A stretch of 64,000 bases of DNA from Nothopassalora personata. Its lineage: Eukaryota; Ascomycota; Dothideomycetes; Mycosphaerellales; Mycosphaerellaceae. This document shows positions 49,402 to 59,458 of this stretch, one piece after another. The stretch spans positions 4,340,001 to 4,404,000 of the forward strand of contig CM066287.1 in the NCBI GenBank assembly GCA_033816765.1. Reading direction: 5' to 3'. The notes beneath the pieces were generated by a model. That model searched no databases, was not told the DNA's origin, and saw nothing but the letters and a program-made list of their open reading frames with translations. The first letter of the stretch is position 1; each line of letters starts with the position of its first letter. The position numbers were made by a program, and so were the translations under genes.

Positions 49402-50020
49402 ATGACTTCTTACACTCTTCGTAAGATTAATCTCTCTTAGGAAATCGCATAATACGGTATCGAAATGGCTCCCTATACCGCCTATTAGAACGCCCGCCCT
49501 AAGAAGGATTCTCCTAAGCCGAAATGTATCGTTTGTCCTCGCTTCGGCCGTTGTTCCGAGTGTGTCCGTAAAGGATACGCTAGCTACGACGTAACTATCT
49601 CGAACCCCTAGTAGATAAAGCTGCGTAAGTCCCGTAACAAACTCCGTCGCGAACTCGTTAAGGTAGAAGAGGAGGAGGCGGAGTTGTTTTATAAGTTCTC
49701 CGAGTTGTCGTCCCTCCTAGCCTCTCGTCGTTCGAAGAAAGTGCGTCTCCGGAAGCAGCTCTCGTAGGTTAAGGGTCGAATAGAAGAGGCGGTTACTAAT
49801 GAAGTCGTCGAGACCGAAGAGGTAGCAGCGGTCGAGGACGCTCTACTCTCGGTCGAGGAGTCTCTTAGCGTAGAGGCCCCTAGCAATCCTTTTTCCGTTA
49901 ACGATCCCCTAGAGCTCTCCCCCTTAAACTAGAACCTATTGTTTCCTAGTTACTAGGGCTTCGTCCCCTTCGATGATATTAGTTCCTTTAGATTGTCGTA
50001 AGTCGTTGTCTAGTAGTTAT
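49402..50020 (+). pseudogene. Antisense ORF relic in E4 with CxxC motif
   Basis: From ATG 49402 a frame can be followed for about 200 codons with stops only as TAG/TAA where Gln is plausible. It encodes a zinc-like cluster CIVCPRFGRCSECVRKG, then a basic and acidic coiled-coil region, then a Pro/Phe-rich tail. It is antisense to the E4 gag and lies next to the 3' LTR of E4. No family is recognised; the cluster resembles the Cys-rich proteins often found in fungal repeats. Confidence 0.5.
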
Positions 50021-50099
50021 ATCCTTATGTCGCTATGTTAACTTCTATGTCTTAGGTTATTAAATTAAGAAGCCGCTATATAATGCCTTATCGTCGTTA

Positions 50100-51090
50100 G
50101 GTCGTTTCTACTAGGTAGATTTCGAGAAGAAGTTCTCGCATTCCTAGTATGTTTTCTCTTCGCGAATTATTACGTTAAACTCGCGGCTAACTATATTCTT
50201 TTTCTTGTAGTTCCTTATAAAATAGCCTTGCTCGCTACATACGTAGTAGGTGGAACCTTTGCTCTTTAGCCCCCTTCCTGTCCTACGTTCCGTTACGTCC
50301 AATTCTATTAGATCTCCGTAACTATTAGGGTCCTAACTTCTAGCCTTAAAGCCCCCTCTTCCGCTCGCGGCGGGTCTCTAGTATCTAGGCTATACGAATC
50401 GGTCGTACCTTAAATCCTAGAGCCTTTCGTCGATCTCCTTTACTCCCTTAATCATCGCCCCTAGCGTAACAACGCTAGCGTTTCGGGATAGTTCGGCTTT
50501 AACGTTGTCTTTTAGCCCGAGGTAGAACTACGATCGTAAAGCTACGTTATTCTATTCTAGGTCGGCGGCATATCCTTAGAATTCTAAGGCGTACAGCGCT
50601 ATAGAAGTAGTCTATCGAAGTTGTCGGATATGTCGGTCGGCGTATACCTCCTTATTAGGTATCCCGTATAGATTATCGAGTTTCGTCTTAAACTCGTCGT
50701 AGTCGTAGAAAATTTTTCGAGTTTCCGTCTTAGGTGTTTCTCCCTTACCCTAGTTATGTAGCTAGTCCTTAAGGTATAGTCGGAATCCTCTAGCTACTTT
50801 TCCTCGTAGGAAGAATGCGGCGTATAAGACTTTAGAAGCCTCGCCTTAAAACTAGTATACGTTAAAGTGAAGGTACAACTAAACCTATAGTTAAAAAGCC
50901 TCTAGTTTATCCTTAGTCCCGTCGAACGTCTCCGGTATAGACACCTTAGGTGCACGGTAGTGGTCTAATAGGTTTAGTATGCCTATAGGAGTGTTGTTCT
51001 TACTGCTTCCTATAATCGACATTTCGCTTATTCGTTCCGTAATGCTAGTTAACTGTAGCTATTGTCGTAACGGACTCCGGGTAGCGTCTC
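50100..51090 (-). pseudogene. E4 gag relic
   Basis: Minus strand, starting near 51050: IIGSSKNNTPIGILNLL then APKVSIPETFDGTKDKLEAF, the typical entry of a gypsy-type capsid. Further on (about 50210-50250) a knuckle reads YYVCSEQGYF, that is CxxCxxxxH with Cys and His turned to Tyr. RIP stops throughout. Confidence 0.65.
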
Positions 51091-51132
51091 TCCTAGACAT
51101 ATATAAAGGGCCCTAGTAGTAGTACTTAAAGT

Positions 51133-51451
51133 TGTTAGGATTCGCTATAACGTTATTATAACATAGGCTTAGTATCTTTATAGTAATGTCTCTCTCGTTA
51201 TAAAGGTAGTGAATTTAAACAGTATATAGTGTATACTTAAAATAAGTTAAGTACGAGGCTCCTATCTACTTATAAAAGAGCGTCGTCTATATAGTGCTAT
51301 GTCTTAGCGTAACTAATTAGACTAAGTAGACTAATTACGAGCAGTCCGATTAGACTAGTCGTACCGAAACAGATCGGCTCCGTCGTCTTTCCCTAGCGCT
51401 CCGTTTCGCTAAATAAGTAGTCGTAGGTTCTCTACGAATTAAACCGTAACA
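51133..51451 (-). repeat. E4 5' LTR (319 bp)
   Basis: Starts TGTTAGG, ends CGTAACA; equals in length the left copy once E3 and its duplication are removed. Confidence 0.85.
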
Positions 51452-51456
51452 CCTAC

Positions 51457-52353
51457 TACCGTAATATATTACTCTAACGTATTAAGCAAATATAGAGAAC
51501 TTCGTCTTCGCTATAGGCTCTATGTAGTACTAGATAACCCGCCGAGAGTAGACGTTAATATAAGCGTAGATCTGTATCTTAAAGCGCTCGTATTTTAGAA
51601 AGGTATCGATTAACTAGACGTCGTTAGGACCTTCTACTTTTAGCCTCGCATACCGCGGTATTATAGGGTCTCGCATTATAGGATTGCGAGAGACAAAAGG
51701 GATAGGGTTAATCGCACGAGCGAGTGTCCTAATACGGTCGCTAATAAAGTTAGCGAGTCTAGTCTACGAGTCTATAGACACCGAGTCTATCCTACCGTCT
51801 AATAATATAATAACTCTTACGTAGCTCTCTTACTAGCTTACGATAGCCCTAGTCTTACTAATAGCTACTACTTATAACTTCCTAAAGGACTCGCTATATC
51901 TTAGGCTCTATAGCTAGAGCTTATTCTTTACTAAGACTACGCTTTAATCTAATACCTCTTCGTAGCTCTTAATACTAGCGAAGGGTAAGGTCGAATCTAT
52001 CGAGGCGGAGGATAGCATAAGACTCGCTATCGTCGAGGCTATATTTCTAGAATAGTTCCTCGACTCGCTAGCGTAGCTCGGCCTAGCGAGCCTAATTATA
52101 AGCCTAATTATCCTCGCGAGTCCCTCGCTACTCTACGAGTCGCTAGCGGAGGGTCCGTTCGCTAATTCGAACACCGTAGAGATTAAAGAGGTTGTCTCGA
52201 ATAGCTGCCTATATGAATTTAGCGGCAGTCTATAGCTCGATATCGATGCGAAAGGGCTCTAGATCGATCGCTAGACGTAGCATTGTATAAAGCAATGTAG
52301 CGAGTGTGCTGTTAGACAAATAGCGAGTCTATAAGACAAATAGCGAGTCTATA
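51457..52353. repeat. Old RIP-mutated repeat, right edge of island
   Basis: Continues the DNA interrupted by E4. No coding frame survives. It ends in two copies of AGACAAATAGCGAGTCTATA (52314-52333, 52334-52353), after which composition becomes normal within about 20 bp. Confidence 0.6.
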
Positions 52354-52779
52354 ATAATGAGGATTGAGGATTGCGAATTTTGAATGCGGGTATTTGCCGG
52401 TTTTGTAAGCCTAGGCCACTGTCTTTCGGCTCTTTTCTCTCCAACCTTCGACTTCCGACACGCGACTTCTGCATTGCAAGCACCAACGAGCGTCATCCAC
52501 CACCGCCGCGCAACATCACCACCCTCCCTTCGCACTTCATCCACACGTGCTTGTTGTCCCTCGTCGCATTTGGCTGAGCGTCACTGATTTCACGGCCGCA
52601 GCACAGCGCTCCTCCTCCGCACGCGACACGCACGCCTTCTGCAGCTCGGCTATCCTGTCCGCCGACCTCGACCTCGACTCGTACACATCACTACTCCTGT
52701 GCGCGCCTCGTACACCCGCAGCGCAGCGCATACCTGCAGACGCCCACACGTGCAGTGCAAACCGTCCGACCTTCCGACC

Positions 52780-54572
52780 ATGGCTGCTGAAGTTGGTGCC
52801 CTGCCCAACGGCAACTACGCACCCCACCAAGGCTACGGAGGCATAAACCAGAACGAATTCGCCTACACCACCAACCACGCCGTCTCCTCGCAGAACTCCG
52901 CCCCGCCCGCATCCTCCACCCCATCCAACGCCGCAAGCTCGCAGCAGCCCTCCCAGTCCGACATTAGCAAGGACGAGGTTGGTTGGTACTTTGTCGAGCA
53001 ATACTACACCACCCTCAGCCGGAGTCCCGAGCGCCTGTACCTCTTCTACAACAAGCGCTCGCAGTTCGTCTCTGGCGTCGAGGCCGACAAGGTCTCTGTC
53101 TGTGTTGGCCAACGTTCTATCAACGACCGCATCAAGAATCTTGACTACCAAGACTGCAAAGTCCGCGTTACCAACGTGGACTCCCAGGCCTCGGATCAGA
53201 ACATCGTCATCCAGGTCATCGGCGAGATCTCGAACAAGGGTCAGCCTCACAAGAAGTTCACTCAGACCTTCGTGCTCGCGACACAGACTAATGGCTACTT
53301 CGTCCTGAACGATATCTTCAGATATCTGGTTGAAGAGGAAGACGAGCCGGAGCAGGAGTCGGCCGCTGCCGCACCAGTGGAGGAGGTCCAGCAGGTGTCG
53401 CGTACCGACAGCGGCGAGCAAGAGCCCGCACCCACCCAGACCGAGACGAAGACCCTTGCAACCGCTGGCGACGCTGTTGAGACGGATGCCAAGCAGATTG
53501 ACAAGGAGCTCGAAGAGAAGGCTGCTGATCGCATCGCATCCTCCGAAGATGCATCTGCTGCGGTCAAGGAACTCATCAACGGAGAAGGTGCAGAGGGTGC
53601 CAAAAAGGCTGTCGAGGAGGCTACCGCTGTTCCAGCAGAAGCAGAGCCAGAGAATACCGCAGCTGCACCCACCGCTGAGCTTGAGCGAACCGCCACAGCG
53701 GAAGCTGATGTGCAGCCCGAGAAGCCCAAGGACCCAGAACCAACTCCTGTAGCCTCACCACTCAAGCAGGCTGTCCCTCAAACAGCACCAGCGCCAAAGC
53801 CTGCCGCTCCAGCTGTGCCAATGAGCTGGGCTGCGCGCGCAGCAGCAGCCTCTGCCGCCCGTGCTCCTGCAGCCGCACCAGCAGTGCCCCAGCAACCAAC
53901 CGCAAAGTCAGCCGCACCAAAGCCAGCAACTCCCTCGTCTACTCAAGCATCTACATCTCCCGCTCCATCCGCACCTTCTGCGCCCACAGCTCCTACAGCT
54001 CAGCGCCAGGAGCAGGGATCTGATTCCCAGGACGAGTGGACTGCCGTCGGTCACAACCGCCAGCAGTCGCGGCAGACGAATGCTCCACAGCAGGAGCAGC
54101 CACAGCAGAACCGCGGCTATATCAAGAATGTGCACGAGAATGTTGATGGCGCAGAGCTGAGAAAGACTCTTGAGCAGTTCGGCGAAATCGTCTACTTCGA
54201 CATCGCACGCCAAAAGGTGGGTGCAGCTGTTGTATGCTTGAGCTCTAATTGTTAGCTAACCTTTGGTGATAGAACTGCGCTTTTGTCGACTTCAAGACTG
54301 CCGATGCATACAACAAGGCAGTCGAGACCCCTTTCGAACTGGCCGGCGAGAAGCTCAACGTTGAAGAGCGCCGCATTCGACCAGGATCAACCCCATACGT
54401 TCCACGTGGCCAATTCCAGGGCGGTCGCGGAGGACGTGGCGGTGCTGGCGGCCAAGGAGCACCACGTGGCAACTTCCAGGGCAACCGTGGAGGCGCTGGT
54501 GGTGCTCCAAGAGGTCGTGGCGGCTTTGCGCCCGGTGCTCAACGGGGCGGAAGGGGTGGTTCGTTGGCGTAG
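52780..54572 (+). CDS. NTF2- and RRM-domain protein (G3BP/Nxt3-like)
   Basis: Stress-granule / Ubp3-cofactor type RNA-binding protein. Two exons (52780-54216, 54273-54572) join in phase for 578 aa. The NTF2-like domain (about 62-190) has EVGWYFVEQYYTTLSRSPE and VLNDIFRYLVEEE. A long Ala/Pro/Glu-rich linker follows. The RRM (about 447-515) has GYIKNVHENVDGAEL and, across the 56-nt intron, CAFVDFKTADAYNKAVE (RNP1-like). The C-terminus is RGG-rich. The start at 52780 (GACCATGGC) fits the family. The frame stays open for 89 codons after the TAG. The gene starts only about 430 bp from the RIP island. Confidence 0.9.
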
Positions 54573-54839
54573 AACATCTACGAGCAGCTGAGAACCAATG
54601 AGAGCGACAGCGACAGCGATGGCTCCAGCGTTTCGAGGCAGAGCGTGTCAGCTGGCAGCGCTCAGTCTGATTCGGACTCGTCGAGGACACCGGTCGATGA
54701 TGCCTCGGACGAAGGCGCTGAATCGAATCCTGGAACTCCGCCGACATCTCGAACCGGTAGCCGCACTTCATCGATCATGTCTGAGCGGACAGCCGCGGCC
54801 AAGGCTTTAATCGACATGATGAGCGCCGGCGATCTATAG
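54573..54839 (+). other. In-frame open extension after the TAG of the NTF2-RRM gene
   Basis: 89 codons in the same frame, ending in TAG at 54837-54839. Composition is coding-like: Ser/Asp repeats (NESDSDSDGSSVSRQSVS) and a helical end (ERTAAAKALIDMMSAGDL). It could be a former C-terminus cut off by CAG-to-TAG, a readthrough extension, or 3' UTR. Confidence 0.55.
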
Positions 54840-55509
54840 TTGCACTCTCACTGGACCTGAACCTCACGACAACTGCAACAATATTGACTCTTTTCTGGAA
54901 TGCAAAGAATTCTATCACTGTGCTAACATTTGTGGCAAAGGCGGGTGGGGGTGCAATGACTTAGCGAAAGGGAAATGGCAAGGAAAAGCGTCTTGTGGTT
55001 TGCATAGCGTGGCCTTTGCTTTCCTGCTTGCTTGCTTTGCTTTGGGAATGAATAAAGCTGAGCGCACGCGAGGGCAGATGTATTAATCTTCAGTTGGGAT
55101 GGGTTGATCATGTCTCAACGCCCGTCGCTTTTGTTGCGGGCATGGAGCATGCATTCATTGCTTTCTTCTCTCCCATCAGCGGTAGAAAGTATTGACCTGG
55201 AATAGGCAGACAGCGTACAGAGGTTATGGGAGATGTACAGATGATTGGAAATGGCTCTTTGTCTTCACTTGGACTTGAGTGACATTCCTTCTGACCATAC
55301 ATGTCCTAACTCAGAAACATGTGATGCTGCCATGTTAATCACTGAGGAATCGACAGCTTTTTTTTCATGAATACATGTCGTGTCTGTGCGATGATAGCTA
55401 GCTATGCCATTTTCCATACAAGTACGATGCAAGAAGACCCACCCACAATCTAATACCCGTCTGTGACCGCTTCGGACTTGTACTGTGCACCAAGATTGTC
55501 CGAATCCTC
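54840..55509. other. Convergent intergenic region
   Basis: 3' flanks of the NTF2-RRM gene (+) and the coiled-coil gene (-). No gene is supported. Confidence 0.5.
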
Positions 55510-58500
55510 CTAAGCCTCCTCGAGCTCAGCGCCGATTGCACTGTCCTTGAAAGCGCGACCACGCGTCTTGCGAGCAGATCGCTGCTGAGACTGTGCAGTC
55601 TTGCTGGTGGTAGTCGTAGTGGTAGTCATTGTGAAAGCGGTCATACTCTCGAGCTTGCCCAGCAGTTCCTGCCCTGCTGTTTGGCGTCTGTCCGTGGTCT
55701 TACCGGCTTTGGCGTTCAGAGCTGCAATCTCGTCACGAAGGTCTTGCATCTCGGCGGTAGTATCCTCGACGTAGGTATCCATCATAGCACGGATTTCCGC
55801 CATTTCAGCCTTGAGCGTGGTGATGGTCTCGGTCTTGTCTTCGCCAGCGCTCTTCAGTTCATTAATCTCGTCTTCGCGAGCCTTGACGAGGCCAGCCCAT
55901 GCGGCGTCAGCCTTATAAGCCTTGTCCTCGACATTGAGGATCTTTTCCTGCTTCTCATTGATGATCGACTTGAGGTGATCAATCTCTGCGCCTCGCTCGG
56001 CGTCGAGCTGGAGCATTGCTGTCGCTTCTTGCGTCACACGACGCTCCAGGCTGAGCTTCTCCTTCTGGAGATCATCGATGTTTGTTTGCTTCTCAGCAAT
56101 TTCGTGATTGAGCTCAGCAATCCGAGCATTCCTATCCTCGATCTCGGAGTTGTGCAGATCAGATGTGACCGTGGCTTCGTCGCGCAGGTGTGTAATTTGC
56201 AGCTCGTGCTCCGAAATTCTGACTTGCAAAGAAGCAATGCTAGCTTGGAGCTCTTCTCGCTCTTGTTGACGTTGAGCAACTTCGGTCTCGTATAGATCCT
56301 CTGCGGTCTGCACATCGTTGCGCAATGTTTCAATCTCGCTGTCCTTCTCAACGATCTCAGCTTCGAGAGCTTCAATGCGTTCATCGCGCTCAGCGAGTAG
56401 ATCCCGCATCTCGTTCTCGATCTCCTCGATCCGTGCTTCGAGGTCAAGAATACTGGCGGCGCGCTCCTGAGCAATCCCTTCCTGTGTCTCCCGTCGTTCA
56501 ACCTCGGTGGCGATATCGATCTGATACTGCTCATCACGCTCCGAAGCAGTCTGTTCAAGCTCTCTGATCTTGGCTTGATTCGTCTGTTGAATCTCGAACA
56601 GTTTCTGGCGGAGCTCATTGGCTTGCTTGCCTTGTTCGCGCAGCTTCTCGTTGAGCTCTTCAATCTCGACATTGCGGTCGTCGAGATCATTCTCCGCTGC
56701 TTCTCGCTGACTGCGCTCGGTCTCGTTTAAATGACGGAGCTCGTCGAGCTCTGTAGTCAGCTCCGACAGCTGCGACTCTAGACGTGCCACGCGACCCTCG
56801 AGCTCTTCTACTTCGACACCTCTCTGCTCAAGATCGGTCTCAGCGGCCTCACGCGCTGTCTGCTCTTCATCCCGTTGAGCTGTAACGTCTGTAAGTTCTT
56901 CACGAAGAGTGTCGCGCTCCGTTTCGATGGCCTCAATTCGCAGTTCCAGGCTTAAGATCATGGCTTGGCGCTCGTCTCCCAATAGCTCGGCCTCAGTGCG
57001 AATTCGAGTCTGCTCGTCAAGACGATTCTCGAGGTCACGCACTGTTTCTTCGCGCTCCTGGTTCATCCGGCCGATGGTCGTCCGATGCTCCTTCTCCATA
57101 GTTGTGATCAAATTTGACATACGCTTCTCTTCGGCCTGATACGCGAGTAAAGAGTCGTTTAACCGGGTGATCGTGGCAGCGAACTCCACGTGCTCCTGCT
57201 TGACAGCATCGAGCTCTTTCTGCATGGCATCGAGTTCATCCTGTAGAGTATCGCGCTGCTGTTCCAAGTCTCTCTTCTCCTCTTCGAGATCTTCAATCTC
57301 ACGCTCCTTGCTATCGTTGTTCCGGTCAAGCTCGTTGAAACGCTCGTGAAGTTCCTGCTTCCGTAGCTCTGCCTCCGCGAGACGGTCCAGAAGACCCTTG
57401 ACTTGCCTGGTCAGACTTGCAGTCAGTGTGCTCTGCTCGTAAATCTCTTCGTCCTGTGTTCGCAGGCGGCTTGCGAATTCGGAGACGTTGGCAATCAGAA
57501 TCTCGAGAATGTCCTCGTTGGAAGCATTCTCCGGGATACTATCCGGCAGGATTCTCTCCAATCGCTCGCGGGTGCGTAGAAACGTGTCCCGAATGCTGCT
57601 GAGAATGGCGAATGCATCAGCGCCTTCCGCACCAATGCCGAGGCCCTCGATTTCGATTCGCAAAATGTCCAATTTGGCCTTTGCAGCTATAGCCTCTCGG
57701 CTCAATGCCTCGATGTGGGTGTGGAAGTTTGCACGTTCTTCCTCCCAGCCCGCTGCAGTAGACCTCGTTTGAGATTGCCTGAGTAACAGGTCTTCAGTCG
57801 TACTCTCGCGGGCAGGCTTGCTGTCCTCCGTCACCGACACTGTCGAATCACGCGGCAGCTTTGGGTACGAGATCTCTTGTTGGCTATGAAGGACAAGCAT
57901 GTCGTCGTCATCATCCATGTCGACATCGTGGCCACCAGCATCTTCGTCCTCCTGCTCGAGCTCTTCAATTCTGGCTTCGACTGCTCTTGCCTGAATCTCA
58001 TCGCCGTCATTCTGGTGTATTCTCAGCTCGCTCCGCAAGACCTCGAGTTTACGCAGACGGGTGACACGTTCTTTGAGGACTTCGGTGAGAGGAGCAAGTT
58101 TGTAGAGCGCCTGGATGCGCTGCTCGTCCTCTTGCGAGAGGTTGGGCGGTAGTGAGTGGCGGACGTGGATCGAACGCTTGTCCTGCTGCGATTGACTGTG
58201 CCCATTGAGGCCGGGAGAGCCTGTGCGACGGCGTTTGAGCGTTATCTTTTCGACCTTCTTGTTGGGGTAGGGAGTTATCTGCGTGGCAGTGCCTCTGTCG
58301 TCCGAGTGGAGATGGACAATGGATTCCTCGTGGGTAGCATCGGCTTCACCGAAACGCACGTGTCGTGACGTGTGATGCTCCTCGATGGTCTCGATGAGTT
58401 CGACGCCGGCAGGAGACGGTAAAATCTCTTCATCGACTTCGGCCTCCTCTTCTTGAATGACATCGGGGAGGTCATGTAGCTGATCGTGCTCCTTCTCAGC

Positions 58501-58731
58501 ATCGGCGGTGGTCTTGGCCTTTCTGCGTCTCTTTCCTGGTGTGGCAGCAGCAGATGGCAGGCTGTGTTCGGTTTGGTCTGATGCATCACTTCGACGACGT
58601 TTGCGGCCGCCACCACGCGTCTGGCGTGTCGAGTCTGGCTGCGGCGTGACGGACGAGCGAGTCTGTCGCTGCGAGGCTGAAGCTGCTTGGCTCGAGCCTG
58701 CCGCTGCGGCTCTGCTCTTCTTGGGCGGCAT
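55510..58731 (-). CDS. Long coiled-coil nuclear-type protein (1073 aa)
   Basis: Single exon from ATG 58731 (MPPKKSRAAAAG); an in-frame ATG lies at 58935 but its extension is Pro/His-rich and looks untranslated. The N-terminal 250 residues are disordered with basic clusters (GGGRKRRR, GKRRRKAK) suggestive of nuclear import. Residues about 255-320 form a first helix, and about 370-1000 an almost unbroken heptad-rich coiled coil (Glu/Leu/Arg-rich). The tail is Ser/Thr-rich with a basic KTRGRAFKDS element. No globular domain is seen; the function could be structural (chromosome, spindle or nuclear envelope). No named family is claimed. Confidence 0.85.
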   Translation of the reverse strand: MPPKKSRAAAAGSSQAASASQRQTRSSVTPQPDSTRQTRGGGRKRRRSDASDQTEHSLPSAAATPGKRRRKAKTTADAEKEHDQLHDLPDVIQEEEAEVDEEILPSPAGVELIETIEEHHTSRHVRFGEADATHEESIVHLHSDDRGTATQITPYPNKKVEKITLKRRRTGSPGLNGHSQSQQDKRSIHVRHSLPPNLSQEDEQRIQALYKLAPLTEVLKERVTRLRKLEVLRSELRIHQNDGDEIQARAVEARIEELEQEDEDAGGHDVDMDDDDDMLVLHSQQEISYPKLPRDSTVSVTEDSKPARESTTEDLLLRQSQTRSTAAGWEEERANFHTHIEALSREAIAAKAKLDILRIEIEGLGIGAEGADAFAILSSIRDTFLRTRERLERILPDSIPENASNEDILEILIANVSEFASRLRTQDEEIYEQSTLTASLTRQVKGLLDRLAEAELRKQELHERFNELDRNNDSKEREIEDLEEEKRDLEQQRDTLQDELDAMQKELDAVKQEHVEFAATITRLNDSLLAYQAEEKRMSNLITTMEKEHRTTIGRMNQEREETVRDLENRLDEQTRIRTEAELLGDERQAMILSLELRIEAIETERDTLREELTDVTAQRDEEQTAREAAETDLEQRGVEVEELEGRVARLESQLSELTTELDELRHLNETERSQREAAENDLDDRNVEIEELNEKLREQGKQANELRQKLFEIQQTNQAKIRELEQTASERDEQYQIDIATEVERRETQEGIAQERAASILDLEARIEEIENEMRDLLAERDERIEALEAEIVEKDSEIETLRNDVQTAEDLYETEVAQRQQEREELQASIASLQVRISEHELQITHLRDEATVTSDLHNSEIEDRNARIAELNHEIAEKQTNIDDLQKEKLSLERRVTQEATAMLQLDAERGAEIDHLKSIINEKQEKILNVEDKAYKADAAWAGLVKAREDEINELKSAGEDKTETITTLKAEMAEIRAMMDTYVEDTTAEMQDLRDEIAALNAKAGKTTDRRQTAGQELLGKLESMTAFTMTTTTTTTSKTAQSQQRSARKTRGRAFKDSAIGAELEEA

Positions 58732-59122
58732 GACGGCAATGGCGGTGGTGGTGGGGGTGGTGGTGTGGGCCTCACTCGGAGGATGAAGAGGTCGCGTCGG
58801 GTGGTGAGGTCGGGGTCGTCGAAGCGGTGTCTTGTGTTCCGGTGGTATAGACAGCAAGGTGTCCAAGAGAGCCAACAGTAACAACAAGAAACCGGGTGGT
58901 TGGAGTGTATGATGTGTGATGTCGGTGCTGGTCAAAGTGACGATGAGCGGCTGGGGCTAGCAGGTTCAAGTTTCTGGCGATGCGCTGTGACGTTGACGCG
59001 TTGTGTTATTTTGAAACCAGCATCACGACTCCCGTAACCAACAAACACGCGACGCAGCCCAGCACTCTGGAGCAAACACTTGTGGATGATGGTGGTATTC
59101 ACTGGTCGTACTAGTACCCAAG
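58732..59122. other. Divergent intergenic region
   Basis: Promoter and 5' UTR of the coiled-coil gene. No other feature is supported. Confidence 0.4.
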
Positions 59123-59430
59123 ATGTCCACCGTGGAAGAGTCCGACCAGAACATGTACACGTGTATTATATGTGCTGCAAGGGTGTCGTCATAAAATGCA
59201 CTGACTCGAACAGTTATATTATATGCAACTCATGCGGCCATTCACCATCGCATGCAGCGGAGTCTAAACATGACAGTCAATTCACTTCGTTGGAATGCGG
59301 TCATGTGAACATAGCACATGCATGCTCTTCGATTTGCAACGAAAAGGTCTATAGCAAATATCACGAAAAGCGTGCTTTGAATTCGATGTTTGGCACACAT
59401 CCAACGACAACGAGATTCAGTCTTGTCTAA
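59123..59430 (+). other. Possible small zinc-ribbon gene, frames do not join
   Basis: ATG 59123 opens MSTVEESDQNMYTCIICAAR and stops after 23 codons. One frame over, directly overlapping, IKCTDSNSYIICNSCGH continues with LECGHVNIAHACSSIC and stays open to TAA at 59430. Together the order CxxC ... CxxCGH resembles RNA-polymerase Rpb12-type or other small zinc ribbons. A 1-nt frame change or an undetected intron would be needed. It may equally be chance. It overlaps nothing and is convergent with the SNF2 gene. Confidence 0.3.
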
Positions 59431-59458
59431 CCAAGCCGTGTGATATCATCTCTCCGCC

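Larger units (their letters stand above)
43381..51451 (-). mobile_element. E4: RIP-mutated non-autonomous LTR element (Gag only), split by E3
   Basis: 319-bp LTRs: left copy is 43381-43472 plus 49092-49318 (92+227), right copy 51133-51451. Target duplication CCTAC at 43376-43380 and 51452-51456. Without E3 the element is about 2.45 kb with about 1.8 kb of internal DNA. The purine-rich tract AGAAGGGGGATAG beside the left LTR (minus strand) sets the sense to minus. Only a gag-like frame is visible in sense, plus an antisense frame. No RT or integrase, so it depends on another element. Confidence 0.82.
24930..52353. repeat. RIP-mutated retrotransposon island
   Basis: About 27 kb in which, except for E1 (25868-32906), CA/TG dinucleotides are scarce, TA is abundant and CG is retained. 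Recognisable retroelement frames are full of TAG/TAA where CAG/CAA is expected, and Cys/His codons of zinc motifs appear as Tyr. This is the known product of repeat-induced point mutation in Pezizomycotina. The motif AGCGAGTC/GACTCGCT recurs throughout. Normal genes lie at both edges. Confidence 0.9.

Noticed and set aside
51110..51132. Self-priming site in E4
   Set aside because: Only an 8-nt match (TTAAGTAC with GTACTTAA in the LTR) in AT-rich, RIP-mutated DNA; too short to claim.
52359..52846. Plus-strand frames ahead of the NTF2-RRM gene as extra N-terminal residues
   Set aside because: The ATG at 52780 has a better context and the family N-terminus; upstream part reads as 5' UTR.
53295..53765. 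Minus-strand Ala/Ser-rich frame opposite the NTF2-RRM linker
   Set aside because: Antisense shadow of an Ala/Glu-rich coding strand.
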